Shown here: positions 57,239 to 64,000 of the stretch, piece after piece
How positions within the stretch are numbered: position 1 is the first letter of the stretch
Layout: every line of letters starts with the position of its first letter
Assembly: GCA_965140365.1 (NCBI GenBank)
Contig: OZ223196.1
From: Hydrogenovibrio sp965140365
Lineage (GTDB): Bacteria; Pseudomonadota; Gammaproteobacteria; Thiomicrospirales; Thiomicrospiraceae
Length of the DNA stretch: 64,000 nucleotides
Strand: one strand, 5' to 3'
The notes under the pieces: generated by a model
The model's input: the letters and a program-made list of their open reading frames with translations, nothing else
Told to the model about the DNA's origin: nothing
Database searches by the model: none
Made by a program: the position numbers and the translations under genes

Positions 57239-59107
57239 ATGAGTCAGTCTGGAGTAGAGAAAGCGGACGACAGCTTAGTGAGTGTGTCGGCGGATCAGTT
57301 GGGGCAATCGGGGCAATCGGAATCCGCGATGACGCCCACACGCCCTGCGTATAGTTGGCAACGTATTTTTGATCTGGTGCTGCGTCATAAATCCCGCTTG
57401 ATTAAAGCGCATATCATTGCCTTGTTTGCCATGCTGGCCACGGTGCCTCTGCCATTATTGCTGCCGTTGCTGGTGGACGAAGTGCTGTTGGATAAACCCG
57501 GTTGGATTGTGCATTCACTCAATGATGTGATTCCGTTGGCCTGGCAAACCGCTCTGGGTTATATTCTGATTGTGACCTTAATCACGATTCTGCTACGCGT
57601 GTTCGGAGTGGTGTTCGGGGTGTGGCAGGTGCAACAATTTACTGTGATTTCCAAAGACGTGACCTTTGGGATTCGTAAGGACTTATTGGCGCGGATCCAA
57701 GGCGTCGCCATGAGTCAGTACGAAACCATGGGCAGTGGCAGTGTCACCGCCACCATGGTGAATGACGTCAATACCCTCGATACGTTTTTGGGCACGACCG
57801 TCGGCAAGGTGATTTTGGCGATTTTCTCATTGGTGGGTGTCACGGCGGTGCTGCTGTGGTTGCACTGGGAATTGGCCTTGTTCATTCTGCTGATGAACCC
57901 GATTGTGGTGTATTTCACCATGCGCATGGGGCGCGCGGTCAAAACCCTGAAAAAAGATGAAAACACCGCGATTGATGCGTTTCAGCAGGCCTTATCGGAA
58001 ACGTTGGATGCCTTGCAACAGGTGCGCGCCGCCAATCAGGATACGCCGTTTTTCCAACGGATTCTCGGCAGTGCGCAAGACATTAAGCGCCATTCCGAAG
58101 CCTTTACCTGGAAATCGGAAGCCGCCAGCCGTATTTCGTTTTTGATTTTTCTGGTCGGGTTCGACATTTTCCGTGGCGTCAGTTTTTTGATGGTGGTGTT
58201 TTCCAACCTGTCCATCGGTGAAATGATGGCGGTGTTCGGGTATCTTTGGTTTATGATGGGGCCGGTGCAGGAAATTCTGGCCATTCAGTATTCGTACAGT
58301 GCCGGCAGCGGCGCTTTGCAGCGCATTAACAGTGTTTTGGATTTGCAGCAGGAACCGCAGTACCCGCAAAAGCAAAATCCATTTGAGGCCGACACCGTTT
58401 CGGTGGCGGTGAAAAACCTGTTTTTCCATTATCCCGGTAAGGACGAAGCCGTTTTACACGATTTGAGTTTTACCATTCAGCCGGGTGAAAAACTGGCCTT
58501 TGTCGGCGCCAGTGGCGGCGGCAAAACCACCTTGGTGCAATTGCTGCTCGGTTTTTATCAGCAGGACGCCGGGCAAGTGTTGTACAACGGTGTGCCGATT
58601 GAAGACATTGGCCAGGCCTGCGTGCGGGAAAATGTGGCGACCGTTTTGCAGCAACCGGTCTTGTTTCAGCAAAGCATCCGTTTCAATTTGACGCTGGGGC
58701 AGGATCTCAGCGATGAAAAACTGTGGCAAGCCTTGGAAACCGCGCAACTCAAAGACGTGGTGGAAAAGTTGGAACAGCGTTTGGATACCATGGTGGGGCG
58801 CAATGGCATTAAATTGTCCGGCGGACAGCGGCAACGTCTGGCCATCGCGCGTATGATTCTGCAAGACCCGAAAGTGGTGATTATGGACGAGGCGACCTCG
58901 GCACTGGATATGGAAACCGAACGTCAGTTATACGTCGATCTCGCGCCTTTCCTGAAAGGGCGCACTACCTTGATCGTCGCCCACCGTTTGAGCTCCATCA
59001 AGCAGGCCGATCGTATTCTGGTGTTTGAAGACGGGCACATTATCGAATCCGGCAGCCACGAAGATCTGGTGGTCTCCGGCGGCACTTACCAACGGCTTTA
59101 CCGATAA
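57239..59107 (+). CDS. ABC exporter with fused membrane and ATPase domains (MsbA-like)
   Basis: A 622-residue half-transporter that probably works as a homodimer. Six membrane helices in residues about 55-330, then an ATPase domain: Walker A VGASGGGKTTLVQLL, Q-loop NVATVLQQPVLF, signature LSGGQRQRLAIARM, Walker B VVIMDEATSALD and H-loop IVAHRLSSI. Resembles MsbA and multidrug or lipid exporters; substrate unknown. It has an unusual 45-residue N-terminal extension rich in Ser, Gln and Gly. Last gene of the cluster starting at rluC. A one-mismatch palindrome copy at 58612-58621. Confidence 0.85.
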   Translation: MSQSGVEKADDSLVSVSADQLGQSGQSESAMTPTRPAYSWQRIFDLVLRHKSRLIKAHIIALFAMLATVPLPLLLPLLVDEVLLDKPGWIVHSLNDVIPLAWQTALGYILIVTLITILLRVFGVVFGVWQVQQFTVISKDVTFGIRKDLLARIQGVAMSQYETMGSGSVTATMVNDVNTLDTFLGTTVGKVILAIFSLVGVTAVLLWLHWELALFILLMNPIVVYFTMRMGRAVKTLKKDENTAIDAFQQALSETLDALQQVRAANQDTPFFQRILGSAQDIKRHSEAFTWKSEAASRISFLIFLVGFDIFRGVSFLMVVFSNLSIGEMMAVFGYLWFMMGPVQEILAIQYSYSAGSGALQRINSVLDLQQEPQYPQKQNPFEADTVSVAVKNLFFHYPGKDEAVLHDLSFTIQPGEKLAFVGASGGGKTTLVQLLLGFYQQDAGQVLYNGVPIEDIGQACVRENVATVLQQPVLFQQSIRFNLTLGQDLSDEKLWQALETAQLKDVVEKLEQRLDTMVGRNGIKLSGGQRQRLAIARMILQDPKVVIMDEATSALDMETERQLYVDLAPFLKGRTTLIVAHRLSSIKQADRILVFEDGHIIESGSHEDLVVSGGTYQRLYR

Positions 59108-59110
59108 TCA

Positions 59111-59139
59111 CCCGGCCTGGTGACATTAGCCAGGCCTGG
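59111..59139. terminator. Palindrome pair between the exporter and chemoreceptor genes
   Basis: CCCGGCCTGG (59111-59120, one mismatch) and CCAGGCCTGG (59130-59139) stand 19 bases apart between converging genes. The second, extended to AGCCAGGCCTGGTT, is followed by GTTTT. It probably serves as terminator for the exporter gene and possibly for the chemoreceptor gene. Confidence 0.5.
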
Positions 59140-59157
59140 TTGTTTTAAAGATTTGAG

Positions 59158-61419
59158 TTAGAACTCACCCCATTCATCCGAATCGTTTTCGGAAGGCTTG
59201 TCCTGTGTGGTTTTCGATTTGCTGGTTTGGCTGGATTCCTTCGCTGGCGGCAGACTGGCCGGCTTGTCGTTTGATTGGGCTTGAGCGCGTTTTTCCGGTT
59301 CGGCTTTCTTCACCGGTTGCAGCGTAATCGTTTGGCCGGTTTTGAAAAACGCCATGTTTCGATCCATGCTTTCGGCTTGTTCGTTCATGCTGTCGGCCGC
59401 CGCCGCGGTTTCTTCTACGAGTGCCGCGTTTTGCTGGGTCACTTCGTCGATTTGGCTGATGGCTTTATGTACCTGATTAATCCCTTCCATTTGCTGGTTT
59501 GAGGCTTGGGCAATTTGCTCAATCATCTGGGCCACTTCATCAATGGATTGATTAATGCCCGACAGCACTTCGCCGGATTCCGAAGCCAGTTGTGTGCCTT
59601 GGTCAATGCGAGTCACACTTTCGGTAATTAAGCTGGTAATTTCTTTGGCGGCATCGGCGGATTTTTGCGCCAGTGAGCGCACTTCGCCGGCGACGACAGC
59701 AAACCCACGACCATGTTCACCGGCGCGAGCGGCTTCTACGGCGGCGTTAAGTGCCAGCAAATTGGTTTGGAAGGCGATGCCGTCAATTAACGTGACGATG
59801 TCGGAAATTTTGTGGCTGGATTCCTGAATGGCATTCATGGCTTCGATGGTTTGTTTCATCACCGTGGAGCCGGTGTCGGATTGCCCTTGTACTGTATGGG
59901 CGACACTGGACGCTTCTTTGGCATGTTCAGCATTATTTCTGACGCTGGATGTCATTTCTTCCATGGTCGATGAGGTTTCTTCAATGGCGGCGGCCTGCTC
60001 CTGAACCCGCTGGCTTAAATCCATCGCGCCTTGCGCCACTTCCTGAGAGGCTTGCGAAACCACTTGGGAGGCTTGAGCCGTTTGATTGATGACATCAGAT
60101 AGCTTGTTGACCGTATTGTTGACCGTTTGTTTGAAGTCATCCAGGTGGCCTCGGTAGTCGCCGGTGACCGTTTTGGTCAGATTGCCTTGCTCGATTTCTT
60201 TCAGAACGCTAATGGCTTCATTGACCGGTTGCACAATGCCATCCAGTATCTGGTTGATGCCTTGAATCATTTGTTTCCAGTCCCCTTGGAGCTGGTCGGC
60301 ATTGGCACGTTTATCCAAGTCACCCTCGGCGACGGCCTGAATTAACATATGGGTATCGTCGCTAATGGTTTTAAGGTTGTGGCGAACCGCTTCAATGGTT
60401 TCGTTAATAAAGGCTTTTTTACCGGGTAGTTTTTCAATATTAGCCTTAAAATCCCCTTTACCAAAGGATTCAAAAACCGCCATGGCTTTCTTTTTCACAC
60501 TAATATGCTCGCCAACCATGCTATTGACGCCGTTGGCCATTTTGCGGAAATCGCCTTGGAATTTGGCTTCATCGACTTTGACATCAATGTCTCCGGCATC
60601 GTGTTGTCGAGACATATGATTCATTTCTTCTAATAATGATTGCAGGATACCCTGAACGTGTTTCATGGCCTTGAGCATTTGGCCGCTTTCATCTTCGGTT
60701 TTAATGTCGATGTTGGTGGATAAATTGCCCGCAGCAATGGCATTGGCGGTATCGATCGACTGGTGCAGTTGTCGGGCAAGGTTTCTGGGAATGGTATACC
60801 CCAGCCATAAAGCGCCAATCAGGATCAAGCCCAATATCACCATGGCGATGTTTTGGAAGTGTTCAAGCTGTTGTGCCAGTTGTTCTCGTATTTCGGCGGA
60901 CTTGGACAAGGCCGCTTCGCCCGCCTCATCCAGGTTGTCGCGTAATGCGGAGAACTTTTGCTCATCTTCCTGGCGCATGGCTTGGATTTCGTTTGGAGTG
61001 GCTTGACCGATGGCTGCGATTAACTTATCCGACTGCTGTTTCCATGCATTGAAGTTAGATTGGAAGTCGGCGGATTTCGCCAATACATCTTGGTAATCTT
61101 GCATGAGGGTTTGATATTGTTTATAACGATCAGCAACTTGCTGCGCATTTTCCAGGCGGGAGGCATTTTCGGCATCGGCATCGCCATAGCCGGACAACAA
61201 GTTCAACTCGGCTTCCCTTGATTGATATAAATCCCGATCGGCATTGAGCGTTAAAGAGATAGCGTTAATAAATTTATCCGCTTGCAGTTGAATCGAACGT
61301 TCCTGCATAGCGAGCATCCAGGATGATGCGGCAAGCAAAAGGATGATCGAGATCGTCAGCGTGACGATGGGAATGGAGCTTTTGAATCGAATACTGTTGA
61401 AGGTTTTGTTTTTGGACAT
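59158..61419 (-). CDS. Methyl-accepting chemotaxis protein with poly-HAMP linker
   Basis: A 753-residue transmembrane chemoreceptor. TM1 about residues 17-37, a periplasmic four-helix-type ligand domain (40-190), TM2 (191-209), and a HAMP (210-262). A further 170 residues contain repeated HAMP-like units (KMANGVNSMVGEHISVKK; QMIQGINQILDGIVQPVNEAISVL). The signalling domain has the conserved tip (LIDGIAFQTNLLALNAAVEAARAGEHGRGF). The C-terminus DEWGEF after a flexible linker resembles the NWETF-type tether for CheR/CheB. Its ligand is unknown. No other chemotaxis gene is nearby, except perhaps the orphan receiver. Confidence 0.9.
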   Translation of the reverse strand: MSKNKTFNSIRFKSSIPIVTLTISIILLLAASSWMLAMQERSIQLQADKFINAISLTLNADRDLYQSREAELNLLSGYGDADAENASRLENAQQVADRYKQYQTLMQDYQDVLAKSADFQSNFNAWKQQSDKLIAAIGQATPNEIQAMRQEDEQKFSALRDNLDEAGEAALSKSAEIREQLAQQLEHFQNIAMVILGLILIGALWLGYTIPRNLARQLHQSIDTANAIAAGNLSTNIDIKTEDESGQMLKAMKHVQGILQSLLEEMNHMSRQHDAGDIDVKVDEAKFQGDFRKMANGVNSMVGEHISVKKKAMAVFESFGKGDFKANIEKLPGKKAFINETIEAVRHNLKTISDDTHMLIQAVAEGDLDKRANADQLQGDWKQMIQGINQILDGIVQPVNEAISVLKEIEQGNLTKTVTGDYRGHLDDFKQTVNNTVNKLSDVINQTAQASQVVSQASQEVAQGAMDLSQRVQEQAAAIEETSSTMEEMTSSVRNNAEHAKEASSVAHTVQGQSDTGSTVMKQTIEAMNAIQESSHKISDIVTLIDGIAFQTNLLALNAAVEAARAGEHGRGFAVVAGEVRSLAQKSADAAKEITSLITESVTRIDQGTQLASESGEVLSGINQSIDEVAQMIEQIAQASNQQMEGINQVHKAISQIDEVTQQNAALVEETAAAADSMNEQAESMDRNMAFFKTGQTITLQPVKKAEPEKRAQAQSNDKPASLPPAKESSQTSKSKTTQDKPSENDSDEWGEF

Positions 61420-61670
61420 CTCGAAATACCACTCTTTTTTTATGAATAACGTCTAAAGTACACTCTCATCATATAATTAATGTGGTTTTTTTTGGATTGT
61501 TTTTTAAGCAAAACTTTTTTTACAACGATTGAACACTTTTATTTCAGCATTTGATGTTATGTGTTCAACGTGTTCTGGCAGGGAAAGCAATGAAAAAGGG
61601 GGCTTAATTATACGAATCGGTTACAGCGGTGAAAGAAGACTGAGCGTACAGAGTTATTTGAATGGGGAAA

Positions 61671-61747
61671 TGGGGCGATTGACGGGGATCGAACCCGCGA
61701 CAACAGGAATCACAATCCTGGGCTCTACCAACTGAGCTACAACCGCC
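61671..61747 (-). tRNA. tRNA-His (GTG)
   Basis: 77 nt including G-1 and an encoded CCA. Anticodon arm CAGGA-TTGTGAT-TCCTG gives GTG. Acceptor GCGGTTG pairs with CAATCGC (one G-U), and G-1 faces discriminator C73, as histidine tRNA requires. D-loop AGCTCAGTTGGTAGAGC and T-loop GGTTCGATCCC are standard. Confidence 0.97.
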
Positions 61748-61775
61748 ATAATGGTGTGAAAGACATACCAGTAAG

Positions 61776-61852
61776 TGGCACGCCCATCAGGATTCGAACC
61801 TGAAACCCTCGCCTTAGAAGGGCGATGCACTATCCAGTTGTGCTATGGGCGC
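61776..61852 (-). tRNA. tRNA-Arg (TCT)
   Basis: 77 nt with encoded CCA. Anticodon arm TCGCC-CTTCTAA-GGCGA gives TCT. Acceptor GCGCCCA pairs with TGGGCGT (G-U at the first pair). T-loop GGTTCGAATCC. It reads AGA/AGG codons. Confidence 0.97.
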
Positions 61853-61906
61853 TTATCGAACCTCTTAGATATCGTGCTGAAGAGCGAGCATCAACAAGAT
61901 AAAAAT

Positions 61907-61983
61907 TGGTCGGAGTAGAGGGATTTGAACCCCCGACCACCTGTACCCAAAACAGGTGCGCTACCAGACTGCGCTATACTCCG
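61907..61983 (-). tRNA. tRNA-Pro (TGG)
   Basis: 77 nt with encoded CCA. Anticodon arm CCTGT-TTTGGGT-ACAGG gives TGG. Acceptor CGGAGTA pairs with TACTCCG, discriminator A. First gene of the leftward Pro-Arg-His cluster. Confidence 0.97.
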
Positions 61984-61997
61984 AAAAGATGCGGCGT

Positions 61998-62026
61998 ATT
62001 TTATAGACAGGATGGGAAGCTGTCAA
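61998..62026 (-). promoter_or_regulatory. tRNA cluster promoter
   Basis: On the minus strand TTGACA (62026-62021), 17-base spacer and TAAAAT (62003-61998), 15 bp before tRNA-Pro. A perfect -35 at the expected distance; it should drive all three tRNAs. Confidence 0.75.
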
Positions 62027-62145
62027 TCATTAAAATCAGGAAATATGAAAAAAATTTTACATGCGGTTTTGACGACGAGCCCCATAAAATCAGTTATTAT
62101 ATCCTGCTGTTTTCGTATTAATTTGTTTTAAATAGGATTTTTCAC

Positions 62146-62997
62146 ATGACGGCAAAAATTTTGGATGGAAAGGCCATTGCTCTGGAGTTAAGAGAAAGTA
62201 TTCGTGCGGAAGTGGATGCACAGGTTGCGAAAGGGCAAAACCCACCAGGCCTGGCCGTTATTCTGGTAGGCGAAGACCCGGCTTCCCAGGTGTATGTGAG
62301 AAACAAAAAGATTGCGTGCGAGAAAGCCGGCTTTAATGACGTGTCGATGGTGTTACCGGCCGACACGACCGAAGAACAGTTGTTGGCGGAAATTGATGCG
62401 CTGAATGCCCGTGACGATGTGCATGGCATTATTGTGCAACTGCCGGTGCCGGATCACATCGACCCGGAAAAAATCATTGAACGCATCGACCCGAAAAAAG
62501 ATGTGGATGGGTTTCACGCTTACAACATGGGGCGTTTGGCCACGCGTATGCCGACATTGGCCCCTTGTACGCCGCACGGCGTGATGACCATGCTGGAAAA
62601 AACCGGCATTCCGTTGCGCGGGTTGGATGCCGTTGTGGTGGGCGCGTCCAATATCGTGGGGGTGCCGATGGTATTGGAACTGTTGAATGCCCGTGCCACG
62701 GTGACGGTTTGCCACAGTGCCACCAAGGATTTGGCGCAGAAAGTGTCCGAAGCCGATTTGGTGGTCGTTGGCGTTGGGATTCCGAACATGGTGAAAGGCG
62801 AGTGGATTAAAGACGGTGCCATCGTGGTGGATGTGGGCATCAATCGTTTGGACGACGGCACTTTATGCGGTGATGTGGAATACGATGTCGCCAAGGAAAA
62901 AGCCAGTTGGATTACGCCGGTGCCGGGCGGGGTCGGACCGATGACGATTGCCACCTTGATGCAGAACACTTTGCAGGCGGCTTACGGCCAGTCATAA
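62146..62997 (+). CDS. folD: Methylenetetrahydrofolate dehydrogenase / cyclohydrolase (FolD)
   Basis: A 283-residue bifunctional enzyme converting 5,10-methylene-THF to 10-formyl-THF. The catalytic Lys is in VYVRNKKIACEKAG, with IVQLPVPDHID and VDGFHAYNMGRL. NADP is bound by VVVGASNIVGVPMVLEL and TVCHSATKDL, and ITPVPGGVGPMTIATLM ends the domain. AGGA precedes the ATG. It carries a CCAGGCCTGG palindrome at 62245-62254 read as PGL. Confidence 0.96.
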   Translation: MTAKILDGKAIALELRESIRAEVDAQVAKGQNPPGLAVILVGEDPASQVYVRNKKIACEKAGFNDVSMVLPADTTEEQLLAEIDALNARDDVHGIIVQLPVPDHIDPEKIIERIDPKKDVDGFHAYNMGRLATRMPTLAPCTPHGVMTMLEKTGIPLRGLDAVVVGASNIVGVPMVLELLNARATVTVCHSATKDLAQKVSEADLVVVGVGIPNMVKGEWIKDGAIVVDVGINRLDDGTLCGDVEYDVAKEKASWITPVPGGVGPMTIATLMQNTLQAAYGQS

Positions 62998-63010
62998 CCG
63001 AATTGTCCAA

Positions 63011-63061
63011 AACCGCCAGGCCTGGCGGTTATCTTAATGTTCAGCCGTTCGGCTGAACATT
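63011..63061. terminator. Two adjacent perfect hairpins between folD and the AraC gene
   Basis: The first, 63011-63030, is a 20-bp perfect palindrome AACCGCCAGGCCTGGCGGTT centred on the window's repeated palindrome. The second, 63036-63061, pairs AATGTTCAGCCG with CGGCTGAACATT around TT and overlaps the AraC stop. Together they should end both converging transcripts. Confidence 0.7.
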
Positions 63062-63984
63062 CATTCTCTTTTTAAGGCTTCAATATCACGTCTCGGTGGC
63101 GCGCCGAACAGGCGACTGTATTCCCGGCTGAATTGTGACGGACTTTCGTAACCAACCTGAAAGGCGGCGCGTGCCGCTTCCATGCCTTCATTGAGCATTA
63201 AACGTCGGGCTTCGTTTAAACGTAACCATTTTTGATATTGCAACGGACTCTTGGCTGTGAGTTGGCGGAAGTAGTGGTGCAGGCTGGAACTGCTCATTTG
63301 CACATGGTGCGCCAGTTCATCAATCCGAAGCGGTTGGGCGTAATTCAGTTTTAGCCAATCGATGGCGCTGGCAATCCGCTGGCTTTGACTGCCGACCGAA
63401 ACAATTCGCCACAGCAGCGGCGCCAAATCTGTTTGCAGTAAGCGGTAATGAATTTCCCGTTCAATCAACGGCGCTAATACGGCCATGTCGTCGGTGTGGT
63501 CCAGCAAGGCCAGCAACCGCGTAAAGGGTTCCAATAATTCCGGGGTGACGGTTCCCAGAACCGCGCTGCTTTCCGCCGCATCGCCGCGTGGAATCGGCCG
63601 TTTGGTTTGTGAAATCAATTCCGCAATGATGCGCATATCAAGTTTTAAGACCAAGCCCAAAGAGGGGGTTTCGGGGCTGGCTTCCAGCACTTGCGAACTG
63701 GCCGGCAAATCCAGTGAGGTTACCAGAAAGCGTTCGGTATTGTATTCATGTACATCGTCACCAATCAGCATTTGTTTGGCGCCTTGCACCACGAGCACAA
63801 TGCTCGGTTCGATCAAACACACACACGGATCCGAGGGCGCTTCCCGTCGAAAAAGCGATAGATTGGGAATCGCCGTCGGACAGTCTTCCTGACCCAGGGT
63901 CAAACGGTTAATCACCGCGGCCAGTTCATCATGCAATGCTTGAATGGCAGATGTGTTTGGTGTTTTGTTATGTCCGGTCGTCAT
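63061..63984 (-). CDS. AraC-family transcriptional regulator
   Basis: A 307-residue regulator. The N-terminal part (about residues 20-190; LFRREAPSDPCVCLIEPSIVLVVQGAKQMLIGDDVHEYN) is of the AraC_N cupin type. The C-terminal double helix-turn-helix begins IDELAHHVQMSSSSLHHYFRQLTAKSPLQYQKWLRLNEARRLML and ends PSQFSREYSRLFGAPPRRDI. The effector and targets are unknown; no adjacent target gene is visible before the window ends. Confidence 0.9.
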   Translation of the reverse strand: MTTGHNKTPNTSAIQALHDELAAVINRLTLGQEDCPTAIPNLSLFRREAPSDPCVCLIEPSIVLVVQGAKQMLIGDDVHEYNTERFLVTSLDLPASSQVLEASPETPSLGLVLKLDMRIIAELISQTKRPIPRGDAAESSAVLGTVTPELLEPFTRLLALLDHTDDMAVLAPLIEREIHYRLLQTDLAPLLWRIVSVGSQSQRIASAIDWLKLNYAQPLRIDELAHHVQMSSSSLHHYFRQLTAKSPLQYQKWLRLNEARRLMLNEGMEAARAAFQVGYESPSQFSREYSRLFGAPPRRDIEALKRE

Positions 63985-64000
63985 GGCATTTCTCCCATTT

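Larger units (their letters stand above)
5087..63025. repeat. Dispersed 10-bp palindrome CCAGGCCTGG (12 exact copies)
   Basis: Exact copies start at 5087, 6365, 11383, 14870, 21699, 39336, 43404, 53554, 56343, 59130, 62245 and 63016. One-mismatch copies include 455, 13066, 26333, 44114, 44457, 47756, 54183, 58612 and 59111. The next base is always T or C in the exact copies. Eight exact copies lie in coding sequence, in frames giving QAW, PGL or RPGQ; four are intergenic. None lies in the satellite (30853-38833). This entry marks the span; the copies are the features. Confidence 0.85.

Noticed and set aside
61671..61983. tRNA genes as attachment site of the integrated element
   Set aside because: The tRNAs are intact and lie 23 kb from the element, and no tRNA 3'-end repeat is found; the attachment repeat is in the phosphatase gene.
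61906..62131. Two ORFs of about 70 residues on the plus strand (MVGVEGFEPPTTCTQN and MNPRPPVPKTGALP)
   Set aside because: These are the well-known spurious translations across the antisense of a tRNA, here tRNA-Pro.
5087..63025. CCAGGCCTGG as an ordinary REP or transposon end
   Set aside because: Flanks are not shared between copies beyond one base, copies lie within conserved coding sequence, and no duplicated targets occur, so insertion of a larger unit is not the source.

Overview
The window is a contiguous stretch of a gammaproteobacterial chromosome with coding density near 90% and roughly balanced GC. Gene order supports this placement: rne / rluC / HAD phosphatase / maf / yceD / rpmF / plsX / fabH / fabD / fabG / acpP / fabF / pabC / mltG / tmk / holB / tatD, and rpsP / rimM / trmD / rplS. 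The overall style (MSHA-type pilus genes, iron ABC transporter, many short overlapping operons) would fit a marine Thiomicrospira/Hydrogenovibrio-like bacterium, but that genus-level guess comes from memory and is not proven here.

Layout. 0.2-4.1 kb: a small membrane protein, then a leftward Fe(III) ABC transporter operon (fbpC-fbpA-fbpB) with a good sigma70 promoter overlapped by a Fur-box-like sequence. 4.2-7.6 kb: rsgA, pterin dehydratase, an M48 protease and orn. 7.7-11.3 kb: ilvI-ilvH-ilvC for branched-chain amino acids, with a 163-bp palindromic MITE-like insertion between ilvH and ilvC. 11.6-21.6 kb: an eight-gene MSHA-type IV pilus/secretin assembly operon without any prepilin gene. 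21.6-27.4 kb: rmuC, an orphan receiver, the rpsP-rimM-trmD-rplS operon, xerD and dsbC. 27.5-30.0 kb: two unrecognised genes for a coiled-coil membrane protein and a highly acidic protein. 30.05-30.74 kb: rluA.

30.85-38.83 kb is an integrated mobile element of about 7.96 kb, bounded by a 20-bp direct repeat. It has inserted into the 5' end of a low-molecular-weight phosphotyrosine phosphatase gene, leaving the old start at its left end and supplying a new start at its right end, so the gene is restored with a different N-terminus. All of its genes read leftward: tyrosine integrase, unknown, AlpA-like regulator, TOPRIM primase, RecA-like ATPase, an iteron-bearing non-coding region, TerS-like protein, large terminase, unknown coiled-coil protein, a 49-aa ORF and a sigma-region-4-like DNA-binding protein. 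It encodes replication and DNA-packaging functions but no portal, capsid or tail, which makes a phage satellite (PICI/P4-like) the best reading.

39.4-59.1 kb: RNase E, then the fatty-acid/cell-envelope supercluster, ending in an MsbA-like exporter. 59.2-64.0 kb: a chemoreceptor with a C-terminal WxxF-type tail, tRNAs for His, Arg and Pro, folD and an AraC-type regulator.

A second signal runs through the host DNA: the perfect 10-bp palindrome CCAGGCCTGG occurs 12 times exactly (about 0.06 expected) plus at least nine one-mismatch copies. It lies inside genes and also forms the cores of intergenic hairpins, and it is absent from the integrated element. It behaves like a highly iterated palindrome of the HIP1 or uptake-sequence kind.
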